A stretch of DNA of 36,010 nucleotides from Caloramator proteoclasticus DSM 10124 (lineage in GTDB: Bacteria; Bacillota; Clostridia; Clostridiales; Caloramatoraceae), in NCBI RefSeq assembly GCF_900129265.1, contig NZ_FQVG01000028.1:1-36010 (forward strand). The letters are read 5' to 3'. Below, in pieces: positions 1 to 8,226 of this stretch (within the stretch, counting starts at the first letter, position 1; the number at the start of each line of letters is the position of its first letter). The position numbers were made by a program, and so were the translations under genes. The notes under the pieces were generated by a model. It was not told the origin of the DNA. It made no database searches and saw nothing but the letters and a program-made list of their open reading frames with translations.

Positions 1-152
1 TGAACTCTACGAGTTTCAGAATTACAACGAGGACAAGTATGAGGCTTCTTTTTCATTTCTAAATAAATTTCATAGCAAACATTATCAAGTACTTTTGTTA
101 TAATAACATCTTTAAAACCAAGTAAATTTTTGATACAATTATTAGTGTGCAC
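1..152 (-). CDS. ISL3-family transposase, N-terminal fragment cut by the window edge
   Basis: Reading leftward from a GTG start at 152-150, about 50 codons are open to the window edge. The product begins MHTNNCIKNLLGFKDV and continues to a zinc-finger-like stretch, PHTCPRCNSETRRV. A short N-terminal strand region followed by H-x-C-P-x-C is the usual opening of ISL3-family transposases, whose N-terminal zinc finger binds the element ends. A perfect AGGAGG (plus-strand 163-168) lies 10 nt upstream and fixes the GTG start. Family assignment rests on this N-terminus alone. The DDE catalytic part lies outside the window, so intactness cannot be judged. Confidence 0.72.
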   Translation of the reverse strand, partial: MHTNNCIKNLLGFKDVIITKVLDNVCYEIYLEMKKKPHTCPRCNSETRRV

Positions 153-221
153 TTGTAGGATGCCTCCTTTCAGGTAATATTTTTGTAGTTAATTTAATTT
201 TACCAGGCATCTAAAACAGGT

Positions 222-264
222 GCATATTTTTTTGTAAAAAAATATGCTGGGGCTACGCCCCAAC
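222..264 (-). terminator. A/T palindrome plus GC hairpin guarding the left-edge transposase
   Basis: There are two adjacent structures. Positions 222-247 form a perfect 12-bp palindrome with a 2-nt centre (GCATATTTTTTT and its complement). Positions 248-262 form a TGGGGC/GCCCCA hairpin. Read on the minus strand, the GC hairpin is followed by ATATTTTTTT, which is an intrinsic terminator pointing toward the transposase start at 152. It would stop outside transcription from entering the transposase. It could also be part of the end of the insertion sequence; the element boundary is not visible. Confidence 0.55.
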
Positions 265-376
265 ATTTATTATAGAACCTATTAATTTTGATTATGTATT
301 TCAAAAATAATTTTGTCTATATAAACAAAAAATATTTAAATAATGTGTAACATAAATAGAAAAAAACGTTTAAAAT

Positions 377-385
377 TGGTATAAT
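377..385 (+). promoter_or_regulatory. Extended -10 promoter of the first PAS-GGDEF gene
   Basis: TGGTATAAT is a consensus -10 with the TGn extension, about 35 nt before the ATG at 420. No good -35 hexamer is seen 17 nt upstream, as is common for extended -10 promoters. Confidence 0.5.
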
Positions 386-419
386 AATAATTTGTGATTA
401 TATGATATGAGGTGAAAAT

Positions 420-1733
420 ATGCTGGCCAATATGGTATTGGAAAAAATAATTGATAAAATGCAGAATGCATTTGCATACCATAAAATAATATACGATGAA
501 GCTAAAAATCCAGTTGATTATGAGTACATATATGTGAATAAATCCTTTGAGGAATTAACAGGTTTAAAAAAGCAGTATGTTATTGGTGCAAAGGTGACAG
601 AATTGATTCCTAATATAAAGGAGAGTAGCTTCAACTGGATTGAATATTATGCAAAGATAGCAGAAAACGAAACAGAGGACCATATTGAGCAATACTTTGA
701 TATATGGGATAGATGGTATAGAATTGATGTATTCTCTCCTGAAAAAGGCTACTTTGCTACCTTATTTAATGATATTACAGATATAAAGAAGACCACAGAA
801 TCCTTAAGAGAACAGAAGGAAGTTTTAAACCAGATAACAGAAAATTTAGAAGAAGCAACATTTTTACAAGATGTTAATACTAAAGAGGTTATATATGCAA
901 GTACAGCCTTTGAAAAAATCTATGAAATGAGTATAGAAGAGATGAAGAAGGATGTACAAAAGTGGAAACAGATGGTTCATCCTGATGATTATGAAAAAGT
1001 ACAAAAAAGATATAATATGGATGTAACTCTTAAGGAAATGTATGAAAAGGGTATATTTGTAGAAAAGTTTAGGATTATAACTAATTCAGGGAAGTTAAAG
1101 TGGATTAAATCAAAGTTTTTGCCTATAAAAAATGAACAAGGTGAAATAATAAGAGTTGTTGGAATAGAACAAGATATAACAAGGGATATTGAAAATAAAT
1201 TAGAAATAATTAGGCAGAAGGTAAAGGCAGAAAATTTAGCAATGAGGGATTATTTAACTAATCTATATAATAGACGTGCTTTTTTCCAGTTGGCTGAAGA
1301 AAGATGTAAAAAAGCAAAATGTAAAGATAATAATTTAGTTTTGGTAATGGCGGATATAGATAAGTTTAAAAGTATAAATGATAATTTTGGTCACGATGTT
1401 GGAGATTTAGTATTGAAGAATTTTGCAGATGTATTAAAATCTTCAGTTAGAGGAAATGATATAGTTGCAAGATTTGGTGGTGAAGAATTTATAATTCTTT
1501 TAAATGACATTGATGTGGAACAGGCCTATAAAAGAATTGAAGAAGTTAGAAAAAGAATAAGTGAAACAGAAATAACGGTTTTAGATAAAAAAGTTAAGTA
1601 TACCGCAAGTTTTGGAATAAGCAAAGTGAATTGTTGTGGCTTTAAATATTTTGAAGAAGCAATAAAAAGAGCAGATATAGCCTTATATAGAGCAAAAGAA
1701 AATGGTAGAAATAGAGTTGAAATAATAGATTGA
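420..1733 (+). CDS. PAS-PAS-GGDEF diguanylate cyclase
   Basis: A 437-residue cytoplasmic protein that probably makes cyclic di-GMP in response to a signal sensed by its PAS domains. Residues about 15-125 and 137-258 are two PAS domains; the second ends in a PAC-like stretch (EQGEIIRVVGIEQDIT). A short helical linker leads to a GGDEF domain (about 270-437). The active-site motif is GGEEF (353-357), an active variant. An intact RxxD inhibitory site (RGND, 344-347) sits five residues before it, so product inhibition is expected. No membrane segment is seen. GAGGTG lies about 7 nt before the ATG. The next gene is a close paralogue in the same orientation, so this is a tandem duplication. No EAL domain is present. 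Confidence 0.9.
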   Translation: MLANMVLEKIIDKMQNAFAYHKIIYDEAKNPVDYEYIYVNKSFEELTGLKKQYVIGAKVTELIPNIKESSFNWIEYYAKIAENETEDHIEQYFDIWDRWYRIDVFSPEKGYFATLFNDITDIKKTTESLREQKEVLNQITENLEEATFLQDVNTKEVIYASTAFEKIYEMSIEEMKKDVQKWKQMVHPDDYEKVQKRYNMDVTLKEMYEKGIFVEKFRIITNSGKLKWIKSKFLPIKNEQGEIIRVVGIEQDITRDIENKLEIIRQKVKAENLAMRDYLTNLYNRRAFFQLAEERCKKAKCKDNNLVLVMADIDKFKSINDNFGHDVGDLVLKNFADVLKSSVRGNDIVARFGGEEFIILLNDIDVEQAYKRIEEVRKRISETEITVLDKKVKYTASFGISKVNCCGFKYFEEAIKRADIALYRAKENGRNRVEIID

Positions 1734-1823
1734 TTTTAATTTTTCAAAAAAATATATATTTAAAAAGTTGGGTAAATTTGTTAAAATATAGTTGATGATT
1801 TTATTTGGTCTGGGGTGTTGCAA

Positions 1824-3131
1824 ATGGATGGTGAATTCTTTAGACGGATAGTTAGTCGAATGCAGAATGCTTTAGCATATCATAGGATAATATATGAAAA
1901 TGGACAAGCTGTAGATTATGAATATGTATATGTAAATAAGGCCTTTGAAGAGTTAACTGGACTTAAAAAAGATTATATAATAGGTAAAAGAGCAAGTGAA
2001 ATAAAAGATAATCAATTTGTTGTATGTAATAATTTGAAGCTCTTTTCAGAGGTTGCAACTAATGGAACAGAGGATAAAATAGAACAATATTTTGATGTAT
2101 GGAAAAGATGGTATAGCATAGATGTTTTTTCACCAGAACAAGGGCATTTTGGACTTCTATTTACAGATATAACAGATATAAAAAACTTAACATCAAGTCT
2201 TTCAGAGCAAAAGGAAGTAATGAAGCAGATTACAGAAAACTTAGAGGAAATAACATTCCTAATGGATGTTAAGACAAAGGGGATTATATATACAAGCAAT
2301 TCTGCAGAAAAATTTACAGGAATACCTATAGAGGCTTTCTATGCAGATTCTAATATATGGTTGTCGTGTATCTATAGTGAAGATAGGGACAGGGTTATAA
2401 ACAGACTTCAACTCATCAAATTGATTGATTACTTTAGATATTATAATACATATATTGAAGAGTTTAGAGCAGTGGACTGCAAAAAACAAATAAAATGGGT
2501 AAGGCTAAAATGTATGCCTATAAAAAATGAATATAACGAACCAATTCGAATAGTTGGTATCATTCAGGATTTTACTAAGGAAAAAAATGATAGAAATGAA
2601 ATAATTAAGGCAAAGCAAAAAGCTGAAAAATTAGCTATGTTTGATTACTTAACAAGGGTGTATAATAGAAGAGCCTTTTTTGTACGTGCAAGAGAAGAGT
2701 TTTCAAGGGCAAAAAGGTTAAAAAAACCAGTAGCTGTAATTCTAACTGATTTAGATAAGTTTAAAACTATAAATGATACATATGGACACGATGTGGGAGA
2801 TTTAGTATTAAAGGATTTTTCTAAGACAATAAAGAGTGCTGTTAGAAAATATGATGTTGTAGCAAGATTTGGTGGAGAAGAGTTTGTAATTTTATTAAGT
2901 GGTGTTGACCTTGAGGATGCTTATAGGAAGGCTGAGAATTTAAGAAGAGTAATTGAGCAAAATAGAGTGTATTCAAAGAAATTTAATTTACACATAAATT
3001 ATACTGCAAGTTTTGGTGTTGCAGCCTTTGAGCCAAGAAAGGATTTAGCATTAGAAGATTTAATCACAAATGCTGATAGGGCATTATATAAGGCAAAAAA
3101 TTCAGGTAGAAATAGGGTAGAATGCTTATAA
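1824..3131 (+). CDS. PAS-PAS-GGDEF diguanylate cyclase, tandem paralogue
   Basis: A 435-residue paralogue of the gene at 420-1733 with the same layout: PAS (about 12-120), PAS (about 132-255) and GGDEF (about 265-435). The motif is GGEEF (350-354) with an RxxD inhibitory site (RKYD, 341-344), so it is predicted to be an active, feedback-inhibited cyclase. I start at ATG 1824 because GGGGTG (1812-1817) is correctly spaced from it; the GTG at 1815 and TTG at 1818 lie inside or too near that site. The PAS regions have diverged more than the GGDEF, which fits a copy that has taken on a different input signal. The stop abuts the flanking repeat of a miniature element. Confidence 0.88.
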   Translation: MDGEFFRRIVSRMQNALAYHRIIYENGQAVDYEYVYVNKAFEELTGLKKDYIIGKRASEIKDNQFVVCNNLKLFSEVATNGTEDKIEQYFDVWKRWYSIDVFSPEQGHFGLLFTDITDIKNLTSSLSEQKEVMKQITENLEEITFLMDVKTKGIIYTSNSAEKFTGIPIEAFYADSNIWLSCIYSEDRDRVINRLQLIKLIDYFRYYNTYIEEFRAVDCKKQIKWVRLKCMPIKNEYNEPIRIVGIIQDFTKEKNDRNEIIKAKQKAEKLAMFDYLTRVYNRRAFFVRAREEFSRAKRLKKPVAVILTDLDKFKTINDTYGHDVGDLVLKDFSKTIKSAVRKYDVVARFGGEEFVILLSGVDLEDAYRKAENLRRVIEQNRVYSKKFNLHINYTASFGVAAFEPRKDLALEDLITNADRALYKAKNSGRNRVECL

Positions 3132-3152
3132 GGACAGTTTGGAAGTATCCTA

Positions 3153-3419
3153 AGACTGTTGAAAAAATAGCCCCATGAAGGATTTCTTAGGCATTCGTTC
3201 ATTTCGCAAAGCAATTCTAAGTTTTTCTTTGTTTGAAAAAGTCCTACCCTCGCGATGCCATCGTCCTGATGGCCGCTCGGCTCGGCACGTCCTGTGCCGA
3301 ATTACGGACTTTTTCAAAATCAAAAAGCAAGAATTGCTAAAGCTCATGAAAGAGCCTATTGAAATCCTTTCATGGGGCTTTTTCAGATTTTATCTAACAA
3401 TTAGGTTTGCCAACAATCT
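3153..3419 (+). mobile_element. Palindromic miniature element, copy A
   Basis: One of four related elements in the window. The left end is AGACTGTTGAAAAA and the right end reads CAACAATCT. Subterminal arms carrying GCCCCATGAAGGATTTC and GAAATCCTTTCATGGGGC are inverted copies, so the whole unit can fold into one long hairpin. The centre (3235-3315) is an 81-bp GC-rich core. Flanking direct repeats begin GGACAGTTTGGAA (3132-3152) and GGACAGGTTGGAA (3422-3443), a degenerate duplication of about 21 bp. No open reading frame with a ribosome binding site is present, so it must be mobilised by another enzyme, if it still moves. Confidence 0.75.
3235..3315 (+). repeat. 81-bp GC-rich core of element A
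   Basis: Bounded by inverted GAAAAAGTCC and GGACTTTTTC. Inside are two hairpins with the same five-base loop GTCCT (AGGAC on the other strand): stems GCCATC/GATGGC and CGGCAC/GTGCCG. The segment is identical in copies A, B and C, although the surrounding arms differ. It is absent from copy D. Confidence 0.8.
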
Positions 3420-3540
3420 TAGGACAGGTTGGAATTGTTCTTATTTTTTTATATTTTTATATGCTAAATTATTAGGAAATTTAGAATTAATTCTTTAAAT
3501 TTCTAAAAAATGTGGTAAAATATAAATTGACATAAACTTT

Positions 3541-3584
3541 CCCCTATGCGTTTTATTTTTTCTTTTGCATAGGGGCTTTTTTTA
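3541..3584 (+). terminator. Intrinsic terminator upstream of the esterase gene
   Basis: CCCCTATGC (3541-3549) pairs with GCATAGGGG (3567-3575) across a T-rich loop and is followed by a run of T. It probably ends the cyclase transcripts, from which it is now separated by miniature element A. Confidence 0.75.
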
Positions 3585-3644
3585 TCTCTTTAAAATTTAT
3601 TCATAATTAAGAATAAGTTTATAAACGATATTTTCTGAAAAATA

Positions 3645-3673
3645 TTGACATTTGAAATAGTTTGTACAATAAT
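3645..3673 (+). promoter_or_regulatory. SigA-type promoter of the esterase/MFS operon
   Basis: TTGACA (3645-3650), a 17-nt spacer and AATAAT (3668-3673) lie about 37 nt before the start codon. Confidence 0.55.
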
Positions 3674-3710
3674 ATAATTAAGAAAACCTTTTCTATAAGG
3701 GGGAGTTATT

Positions 3711-4463
3711 ATGGAAACTACAGTTTTAGATGTTGACTTAAAAAAAGAATACTTATTTGAGGGAAATGATGAGGGGTGTCTTGTTATTCACGGGTTTACA
3801 GGAACTCCAGCAGAGCTTAGGCTTCTTGGAGAAAGGCTCAATTCTAAGGGATATACTGTATATGGCGTAAGATTAAAGGGCCACGGAACAAATGTTGAGG
3901 ATATGGAGAAATGCACATATAAAGATTGGATAGATTCTGCAATTGAAGGATACAATCTTTTAAAGAAAAGATGTAAAAAGATTCACGTAATAGGCCATTC
4001 TATGGGTTCACTTTTGGCACTTTACATTGCTGAAAACTATGAAGTTGATAGCGTCTCAGCTTTAGCACCGCCACTTTTTAATAAGAACAAAGCTGCTAAC
4101 TTTGCATTTATTATAAAGTACTTTATGCGTTATAGTGAGTGGGAACCAAGAGAGAGACCAGAGGAAGAAATGAAATATTTACTTGGATATAATAAGGTAC
4201 CAATAAAGTCTGTTGATGAGTTTAATAAGCTAAATAAAGTAGTAAGGAAGAATCTCTCAAAGATTGAGGCTCCACTTTTAATAGTTTATTCTACAAATGA
4301 TGAAACGGTTGAACCAAGAAGTGCAGATTATTTAAACAACAGTGCAAAAAGTAAATTAAAGAGAATATGTAAATTAGAGAAGTCAGGTCATAATATAACA
4401 GTTGAGTGTGAAAGAGAAGATTGTTTTAAGGCTGTTTTAGAATTTTTATCTGAAATAAAATAA
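3711..4463 (+). CDS. Alpha/beta hydrolase, carboxylesterase or monoacylglycerol lipase type
   Basis: A 250-residue soluble serine hydrolase. HGFTG (27-31) is the oxyanion-hole motif near the N-terminus and GHSMG (95-99) is the nucleophile elbow with Ser97. An aspartate in YSTNDETVEP (about 198) and a histidine in KSGHNITVE (about 227) complete the triad. Length and motif spacing match the Est30-type carboxylesterases and bacterial monoacylglycerol lipases, which hydrolyse short- to medium-chain esters. No signal peptide is seen, so the enzyme is cytoplasmic. GGGGGAG precedes the ATG. The stop is 13 nt before an MFS transporter gene, so the two are probably co-transcribed; the transporter may bring in the ester or its product. 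The physiological substrate cannot be read from the sequence. Confidence 0.85.
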   Translation: METTVLDVDLKKEYLFEGNDEGCLVIHGFTGTPAELRLLGERLNSKGYTVYGVRLKGHGTNVEDMEKCTYKDWIDSAIEGYNLLKKRCKKIHVIGHSMGSLLALYIAENYEVDSVSALAPPLFNKNKAANFAFIIKYFMRYSEWEPRERPEEEMKYLLGYNKVPIKSVDEFNKLNKVVRKNLSKIEAPLLIVYSTNDETVEPRSADYLNNSAKSKLKRICKLEKSGHNITVECEREDCFKAVLEFLSEIK

Positions 4464-4476
4464 GGGGGATATTTTT

Positions 4477-5661
4477 ATGAAGAAGAAGTTTGTTCCATAT
4501 ATTGTTGGACTTCCTAATTTGGGGGTTGGTCTGCTTTGGGCTATGAATATGTCAGTTATTCCGTTATTTGTATCGAAACTCAATGTATCAAATGCACAGC
4601 AGGGGCGTTTAATTTCAATGGGTGCCTTTACGGGTATATTTGTTCAATATTTAGTTGGTCTTTTAAGTGATAGAAGTAACTTTAAAATGGGAAAGAGAAA
4701 GCCATTTATGATAATGGGCTCAGTTCTTGCGGCGTTATTTTTAATTCTGTTACCTTATACAAATACCTATATGACAGCCTTTATGTTAGCATTTTTATTC
4801 TATTTCTTCTTAAATTTTTATCAAGGTCCATATTATTCATTGATTCCAGAGGCTGTAGATGAAAAGGAGCTTGGACTTGCAAATGGTTTTGCAAGAGTTG
4901 TAAGTGTAATTGGAAGTGCGATTATATTTATGTTAGGCCCAAGTCTTTGGGAAAAGAACTATAAATATCCATTTTATCTTGGAGCAATTTTAGGCCTTGT
5001 TACTGTTGTAATAACTGTATTCTTAGTTCGTGAAGATACTTCAAAGTATGAAAAACCTAATAAGGTTTCCTTTGATTTTATAAAGTTCCCATCAGTATTA
5101 AAACTATATCTTTCAGTATTTATGGTTTATATGTCCTTTGGATTTATTACGCCTTTCTTTGTAAAATATTGTACAACAAACTTAAATATATCAAACTCAG
5201 ATGCTAATAATGCTCTACTAATATTAACACTTGCTGGTGCTGTATTTGCAGTTCCTATTGGAAAGCTTGCAGATAAAATAGAAAAGAGAAAGGTTCTCCT
5301 ACTTGGAGTTGTATTATTTGCACTATCCCTTGCATTAGGCACATTTGTAAAGAATAAGACAGCACTTTTTGCTATAATGGCTGTTATTGGCATTGGATTT
5401 ATAGCAATTCAAATAACAACTTATTCTATACTTGCAGAGATAGTTCCACCAGAAAGATTAGGTGAATTTATGGGTATGATGAACCTATTTATATCATTAC
5501 CACAATTTTTAGCAAACAATATAATGGGATTTATGCTTGATAGGTTTGGATATGGAGTATTTTTCCCAACTGCAGCAGTAGCAATGGTTATAGCAGGACT
5601 AATAATATTAACATCAAGATTCAATAAATATATAAGTAAAGGAATTTCATCATCATTATAA
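4477..5661 (+). CDS. MFS transporter, 12-helix, sugar-carrier-like
   Basis: A 394-residue integral membrane protein with about 12 hydrophobic segments. The loop after the second segment carries GLLSDRSNFKMGKRKPF, a form of the MFS motif A (G-x-x-x-D-R-x-G-R-R). The long R/K-rich version resembles SLC45/SUC-type and related sugar carriers. Predicted to be a cation-coupled or facilitated transporter in the cytoplasmic membrane; substrate unknown. GGGGGAT precedes the ATG. It follows the esterase gene in what looks like a two-gene operon that ends at the terminator starting at 5661. Confidence 0.82.
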   Translation: MKKKFVPYIVGLPNLGVGLLWAMNMSVIPLFVSKLNVSNAQQGRLISMGAFTGIFVQYLVGLLSDRSNFKMGKRKPFMIMGSVLAALFLILLPYTNTYMTAFMLAFLFYFFLNFYQGPYYSLIPEAVDEKELGLANGFARVVSVIGSAIIFMLGPSLWEKNYKYPFYLGAILGLVTVVITVFLVREDTSKYEKPNKVSFDFIKFPSVLKLYLSVFMVYMSFGFITPFFVKYCTTNLNISNSDANNALLILTLAGAVFAVPIGKLADKIEKRKVLLLGVVLFALSLALGTFVKNKTALFAIMAVIGIGFIAIQITTYSILAEIVPPERLGEFMGMMNLFISLPQFLANNIMGFMLDRFGYGVFFPTAAVAMVIAGLIILTSRFNKYISKGISSSL

Positions 5662-5689
5662 AAAGTTGGGCCTTTAGCCCAACTTTTTT
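5661..5689. terminator. Bidirectional terminator between convergent genes
   Basis: AAAGTTGGGC and GCCCAACTTT flank a short loop, with T runs on both strands. It serves the MFS gene on plus and the small membrane protein gene on minus, whose stop codon overlaps the hairpin. Confidence 0.8.
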
Positions 5690-6029
5690 ACTTTAGCACC
5701 ACTAACTTTTTTCCATCTGATTCTAATATCTGAATTTTATCTTGTTTCAAAAGAGAGTCAATTATACCTTTAACCATTTTCTTTGAATCAAGAACTGTCA
5801 TTACTTTTCTACTCCAAAACACTTTTGCTGTAACACCTTCTATTTCCCTTTCAAGTTCTTTATATGTAGCAGATTTGTTTTTAGATAGATACTTTAATAT
5901 TTTATCCCTGCATTTTATGTATAATTTGTTTGTTAACTCAGTAGGCAGATAATATTCCTTTGCACGTCCATATATGATTAAAAAAGCTGTAATTAGAGCG
6001 ATTGATAATACATAAATTACGTATTTCAT
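5688..6029 (-). CDS. Membrane-anchored small protein of unknown function
   Basis: I do not recognise this 113-residue protein. Residues 3-20 (YVIYVLSIALITAFLIIY) form one N-terminal membrane helix. The rest is charged and probably cytoplasmic. It includes an alpha-helical stretch with the pattern of a small winged-helix fold (KILKYLSKNKSATYKELEREI, about 43-63, then a basic loop and a C-terminal strand pair), but this is only an impression. AGGAGG is well placed before the ATG. The gene is a single unit between a shared terminator and a palindrome at 6049-6073. It could be a membrane-tethered regulator; no direct evidence. Confidence 0.6.
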   Translation of the reverse strand: MKYVIYVLSIALITAFLIIYGRAKEYYLPTELTNKLYIKCRDKILKYLSKNKSATYKELEREIEGVTAKVFWSRKVMTVLDSKKMVKGIIDSLLKQDKIQILESDGKKLVVLK

Positions 6030-6048
6030 AATATTCCTCCTTTAAACT

Positions 6049-6073
6049 ATAGTCATAATAAAAAGTGACTATA
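6049..6073. promoter_or_regulatory. Inverted repeat upstream of the small membrane protein gene
   Basis: TATAGTC (6049-6055) and GACTATA (6067-6073) are perfect inverted arms around an 11-nt AT-rich spacer, just upstream of the AGGAGG of the minus-strand gene. It resembles a dimeric repressor operator. There is no T run giving a terminator. Confidence 0.35.
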
Positions 6074-6088
6074 ATTTATTTGTTAATA

Positions 6089-6122
6089 GGTTCCACATTG
6101 GTGTTAATACCAATGTGGAACC
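6089..6122 (-). terminator. Strong hairpin after the OPT transporter gene
   Basis: A 14-bp perfect stem (6089-6102 with 6109-6122; arm GGTTCCACATTGGT) lies just downstream of the minus-strand stop. The T run that should follow is poor, so termination may be leaky, or the hairpin may protect the 3' end of the message. Confidence 0.6.
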
Positions 6123-6134
6123 TAACTTAACTAA

Positions 6135-8066
6135 TTATAAACTCTTTGTTTTATTAACTTGTTTTGTTTCTTTTTTGTCTTTTAATACAAAGTAAGCTAA
6201 ACTTAAAGCAACAAGTAGGAATAATATTAGAGCACCCCATCTTCCTAAAACAGGATTCTTTAAACTGAAATCAATTTCAAAGTATGCAAAGAATGCTAAA
6301 ATTACGCCCATTAAACCTTCACCAGCAATTAAGCCTGATGAGTAAAGTATACCCTTTTCAACTTTTTCTTTACGTTCACCTTCATCCTTTATCTTCTTGT
6401 CTACTATGCCTCTTACAATTCCACCAACCATAATTGGAGTTGACAAGCTAATTGGTAAATATAGTCCTATTGCGACAGGAAGTGATGGAATCTTAAATAG
6501 CTCAAGCATTAATGAAATAAATACACCCATAAATACAAGGTTCCAAGGAAGGTTTCCATCCATAATACCTTCAATTACAAGTTTCATAAGAGTAGCCTGT
6601 GGAGCACTTAATTCCTTTGAACCGAATGTATATGCCTGATGAAGCATAATTAATATAAATCCTATTATAGCAGCTGAAGCAAGAACTCCTATAAGTTCTC
6701 CAATCTGTTGTTTCCAAGGAGTTGCACCAACAAGGTAACCTGTTTTTAGGTCCTGTGATATATCACCGGCTATTGCAGCAGCAGTGCAGACAACAGCACC
6801 AATAATTAAAGCAGCAATCATTCCTTCCTTACCATTATATCCAACTGCCTTTAGTATAACTGTTGAGAAAAGAAGTGTAGCAATAGTCATACCTGATACT
6901 GGGTTTGAAGAACTACCAACAAGACCAACTATTCTTGATGAAACAGTTACAAAGAAGAAACCGAAGATAGCAATAAGTACAGCACCCCATATTTTAACAG
7001 GAATTTGAGGAAGTACCGCCATAAGTACTATTAAAACAATTATACCAGCTATAACAAATTTTGGATTTAAGTCTGTGTCTATCCTTTCAATAATACCTGC
7101 TGTCTTCTTACCATATCCCTTCATTGCTTGTCTAAATGAATTTACAATTGTAGGTATAGCCTTGATTAAGCTAACTATACCTCCAGTTGCAACTGCACCA
7201 GCACCAATATATCTTATGTAGTTTTTCCATATACCTCCAATACCAAGTTGTTTAATTGGCACTGAAGCTGGGAATATTGGATCGTTAATGTATTGACCAA
7301 AGAAATATATTGCAGGAATTAATACAAGCCATCCTAAAATTGCACCACCGAGCATATACGCAGAAATTTGAGGTCCTACTATAAAACCAACACCAAGTAA
7401 CGCAGGATATACATCCATTCCTACCATTGCACCTTTATATTTTGGTATTTCAAAATCTATTGAAGTTGGGAATAACATAAATCCATCGCCAGCAAGCTTA
7501 TAGATAAGTCCAACTAATGCACCAATAAATACATAGATTGCACCTGTTCCGCCTTCTTCACCTGCAACTAAAACTTCAGCACAGGCAACACCCTCTGGAT
7601 ATGGAAGTTTTCCGTGTTCTTGTACTATTAAATATCTTCTAACAGGAATCATAAATAGAACACCAAGAGCACCACCAACAAATGTTAATATACCCATTGT
7701 TAAAACACTTGGAGCCTCACCCCATAGGAATAGAGCAGGAATTGTAAAAATAGCACCTGCAGCAAGAGATTCACCAGCGGAAGCTATTGTTTGAACCATA
7801 TTGTTCTCAAGTATTGATTTTCTTCTTAAAAGAACTCTAACAATTGCCATAGAAACAACAGCAGCTGGAATTGAAGCAGAAACAGTCATACCTACCTTAA
7901 GTCCAAGATATGCATTTGCGGCACCAAATAGAGCAGAAAGTAGAACGCCAAGGATGATTGATAGTACTGTGAATTCAGGCATCTTCTTTTCTGACGGAAC
8001 ATATGGCACATACTTTTGTCCATCTTTTAGTCCGTATGCTCCATCAGGAAGTCCTTTTCTTGACAT
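6135..8066 (-). CDS. OPT-family oligopeptide transporter
   Basis: A 643-residue polytopic membrane protein of the oligopeptide transporter (OPT) superfamily. The first hydrophobic segments carry the family hallmark FGAANAYLGLKVGMTVSASI (about 43-62). Long repeated hydrophobic segments follow, with loops such as VSSRIVGLVGSSSNPVSGMT and AGDISQDLKTGYLVGATPW that are typical of the bacterial branch (TIGR00733-like). These proteins are thought to import peptides or, in relatives, metal-ligand complexes, driven by the proton gradient. GGGGAGGGG precedes the ATG at 8066. It is transcribed alone, and a 14-bp hairpin follows. The divergent neighbour is an ABC exporter. Family confidence is high; the substrate is not known. 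Confidence 0.92.
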   Translation of the reverse strand: MSRKGLPDGAYGLKDGQKYVPYVPSEKKMPEFTVLSIILGVLLSALFGAANAYLGLKVGMTVSASIPAAVVSMAIVRVLLRRKSILENNMVQTIASAGESLAAGAIFTIPALFLWGEAPSVLTMGILTFVGGALGVLFMIPVRRYLIVQEHGKLPYPEGVACAEVLVAGEEGGTGAIYVFIGALVGLIYKLAGDGFMLFPTSIDFEIPKYKGAMVGMDVYPALLGVGFIVGPQISAYMLGGAILGWLVLIPAIYFFGQYINDPIFPASVPIKQLGIGGIWKNYIRYIGAGAVATGGIVSLIKAIPTIVNSFRQAMKGYGKKTAGIIERIDTDLNPKFVIAGIIVLIVLMAVLPQIPVKIWGAVLIAIFGFFFVTVSSRIVGLVGSSSNPVSGMTIATLLFSTVILKAVGYNGKEGMIAALIIGAVVCTAAAIAGDISQDLKTGYLVGATPWKQQIGELIGVLASAAIIGFILIMLHQAYTFGSKELSAPQATLMKLVIEGIMDGNLPWNLVFMGVFISLMLELFKIPSLPVAIGLYLPISLSTPIMVGGIVRGIVDKKIKDEGERKEKVEKGILYSSGLIAGEGLMGVILAFFAYFEIDFSLKNPVLGRWGALILFLLVALSLAYFVLKDKKETKQVNKTKSL

Positions 8067-8179
8067 AAAAAACCCCTCCCCATTTTAAGATTTTTATATT
8101 AAAATTTTATTTCTATAAAATCATTTTAATTCCTTCTAAATTTTTACTTAACTTTTTTTAACAAAATTAAACGTGTTTA

Positions 8180-8208
8180 TTGTTTGAATTAAGATTATGG
8201 TTTAAAAT
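8180..8208 (+). promoter_or_regulatory. Possible promoter of the ABC exporter gene
   Basis: TTGTTT (8180-8185) and TAAAAT (8203-8208) are separated by 17 nt, about 19 nt before the start codon. The -35 match is weak. Confidence 0.3.
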
Positions 8209-8226
8209 TTAATAGGGGTGATTTAT

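Noticed and set aside
3175..3498. 107-codon open frame on plus
   Set aside because: It lies in miniature element A and its inverted arms, has no ribosome binding site, and the frame is not preserved in copy C.
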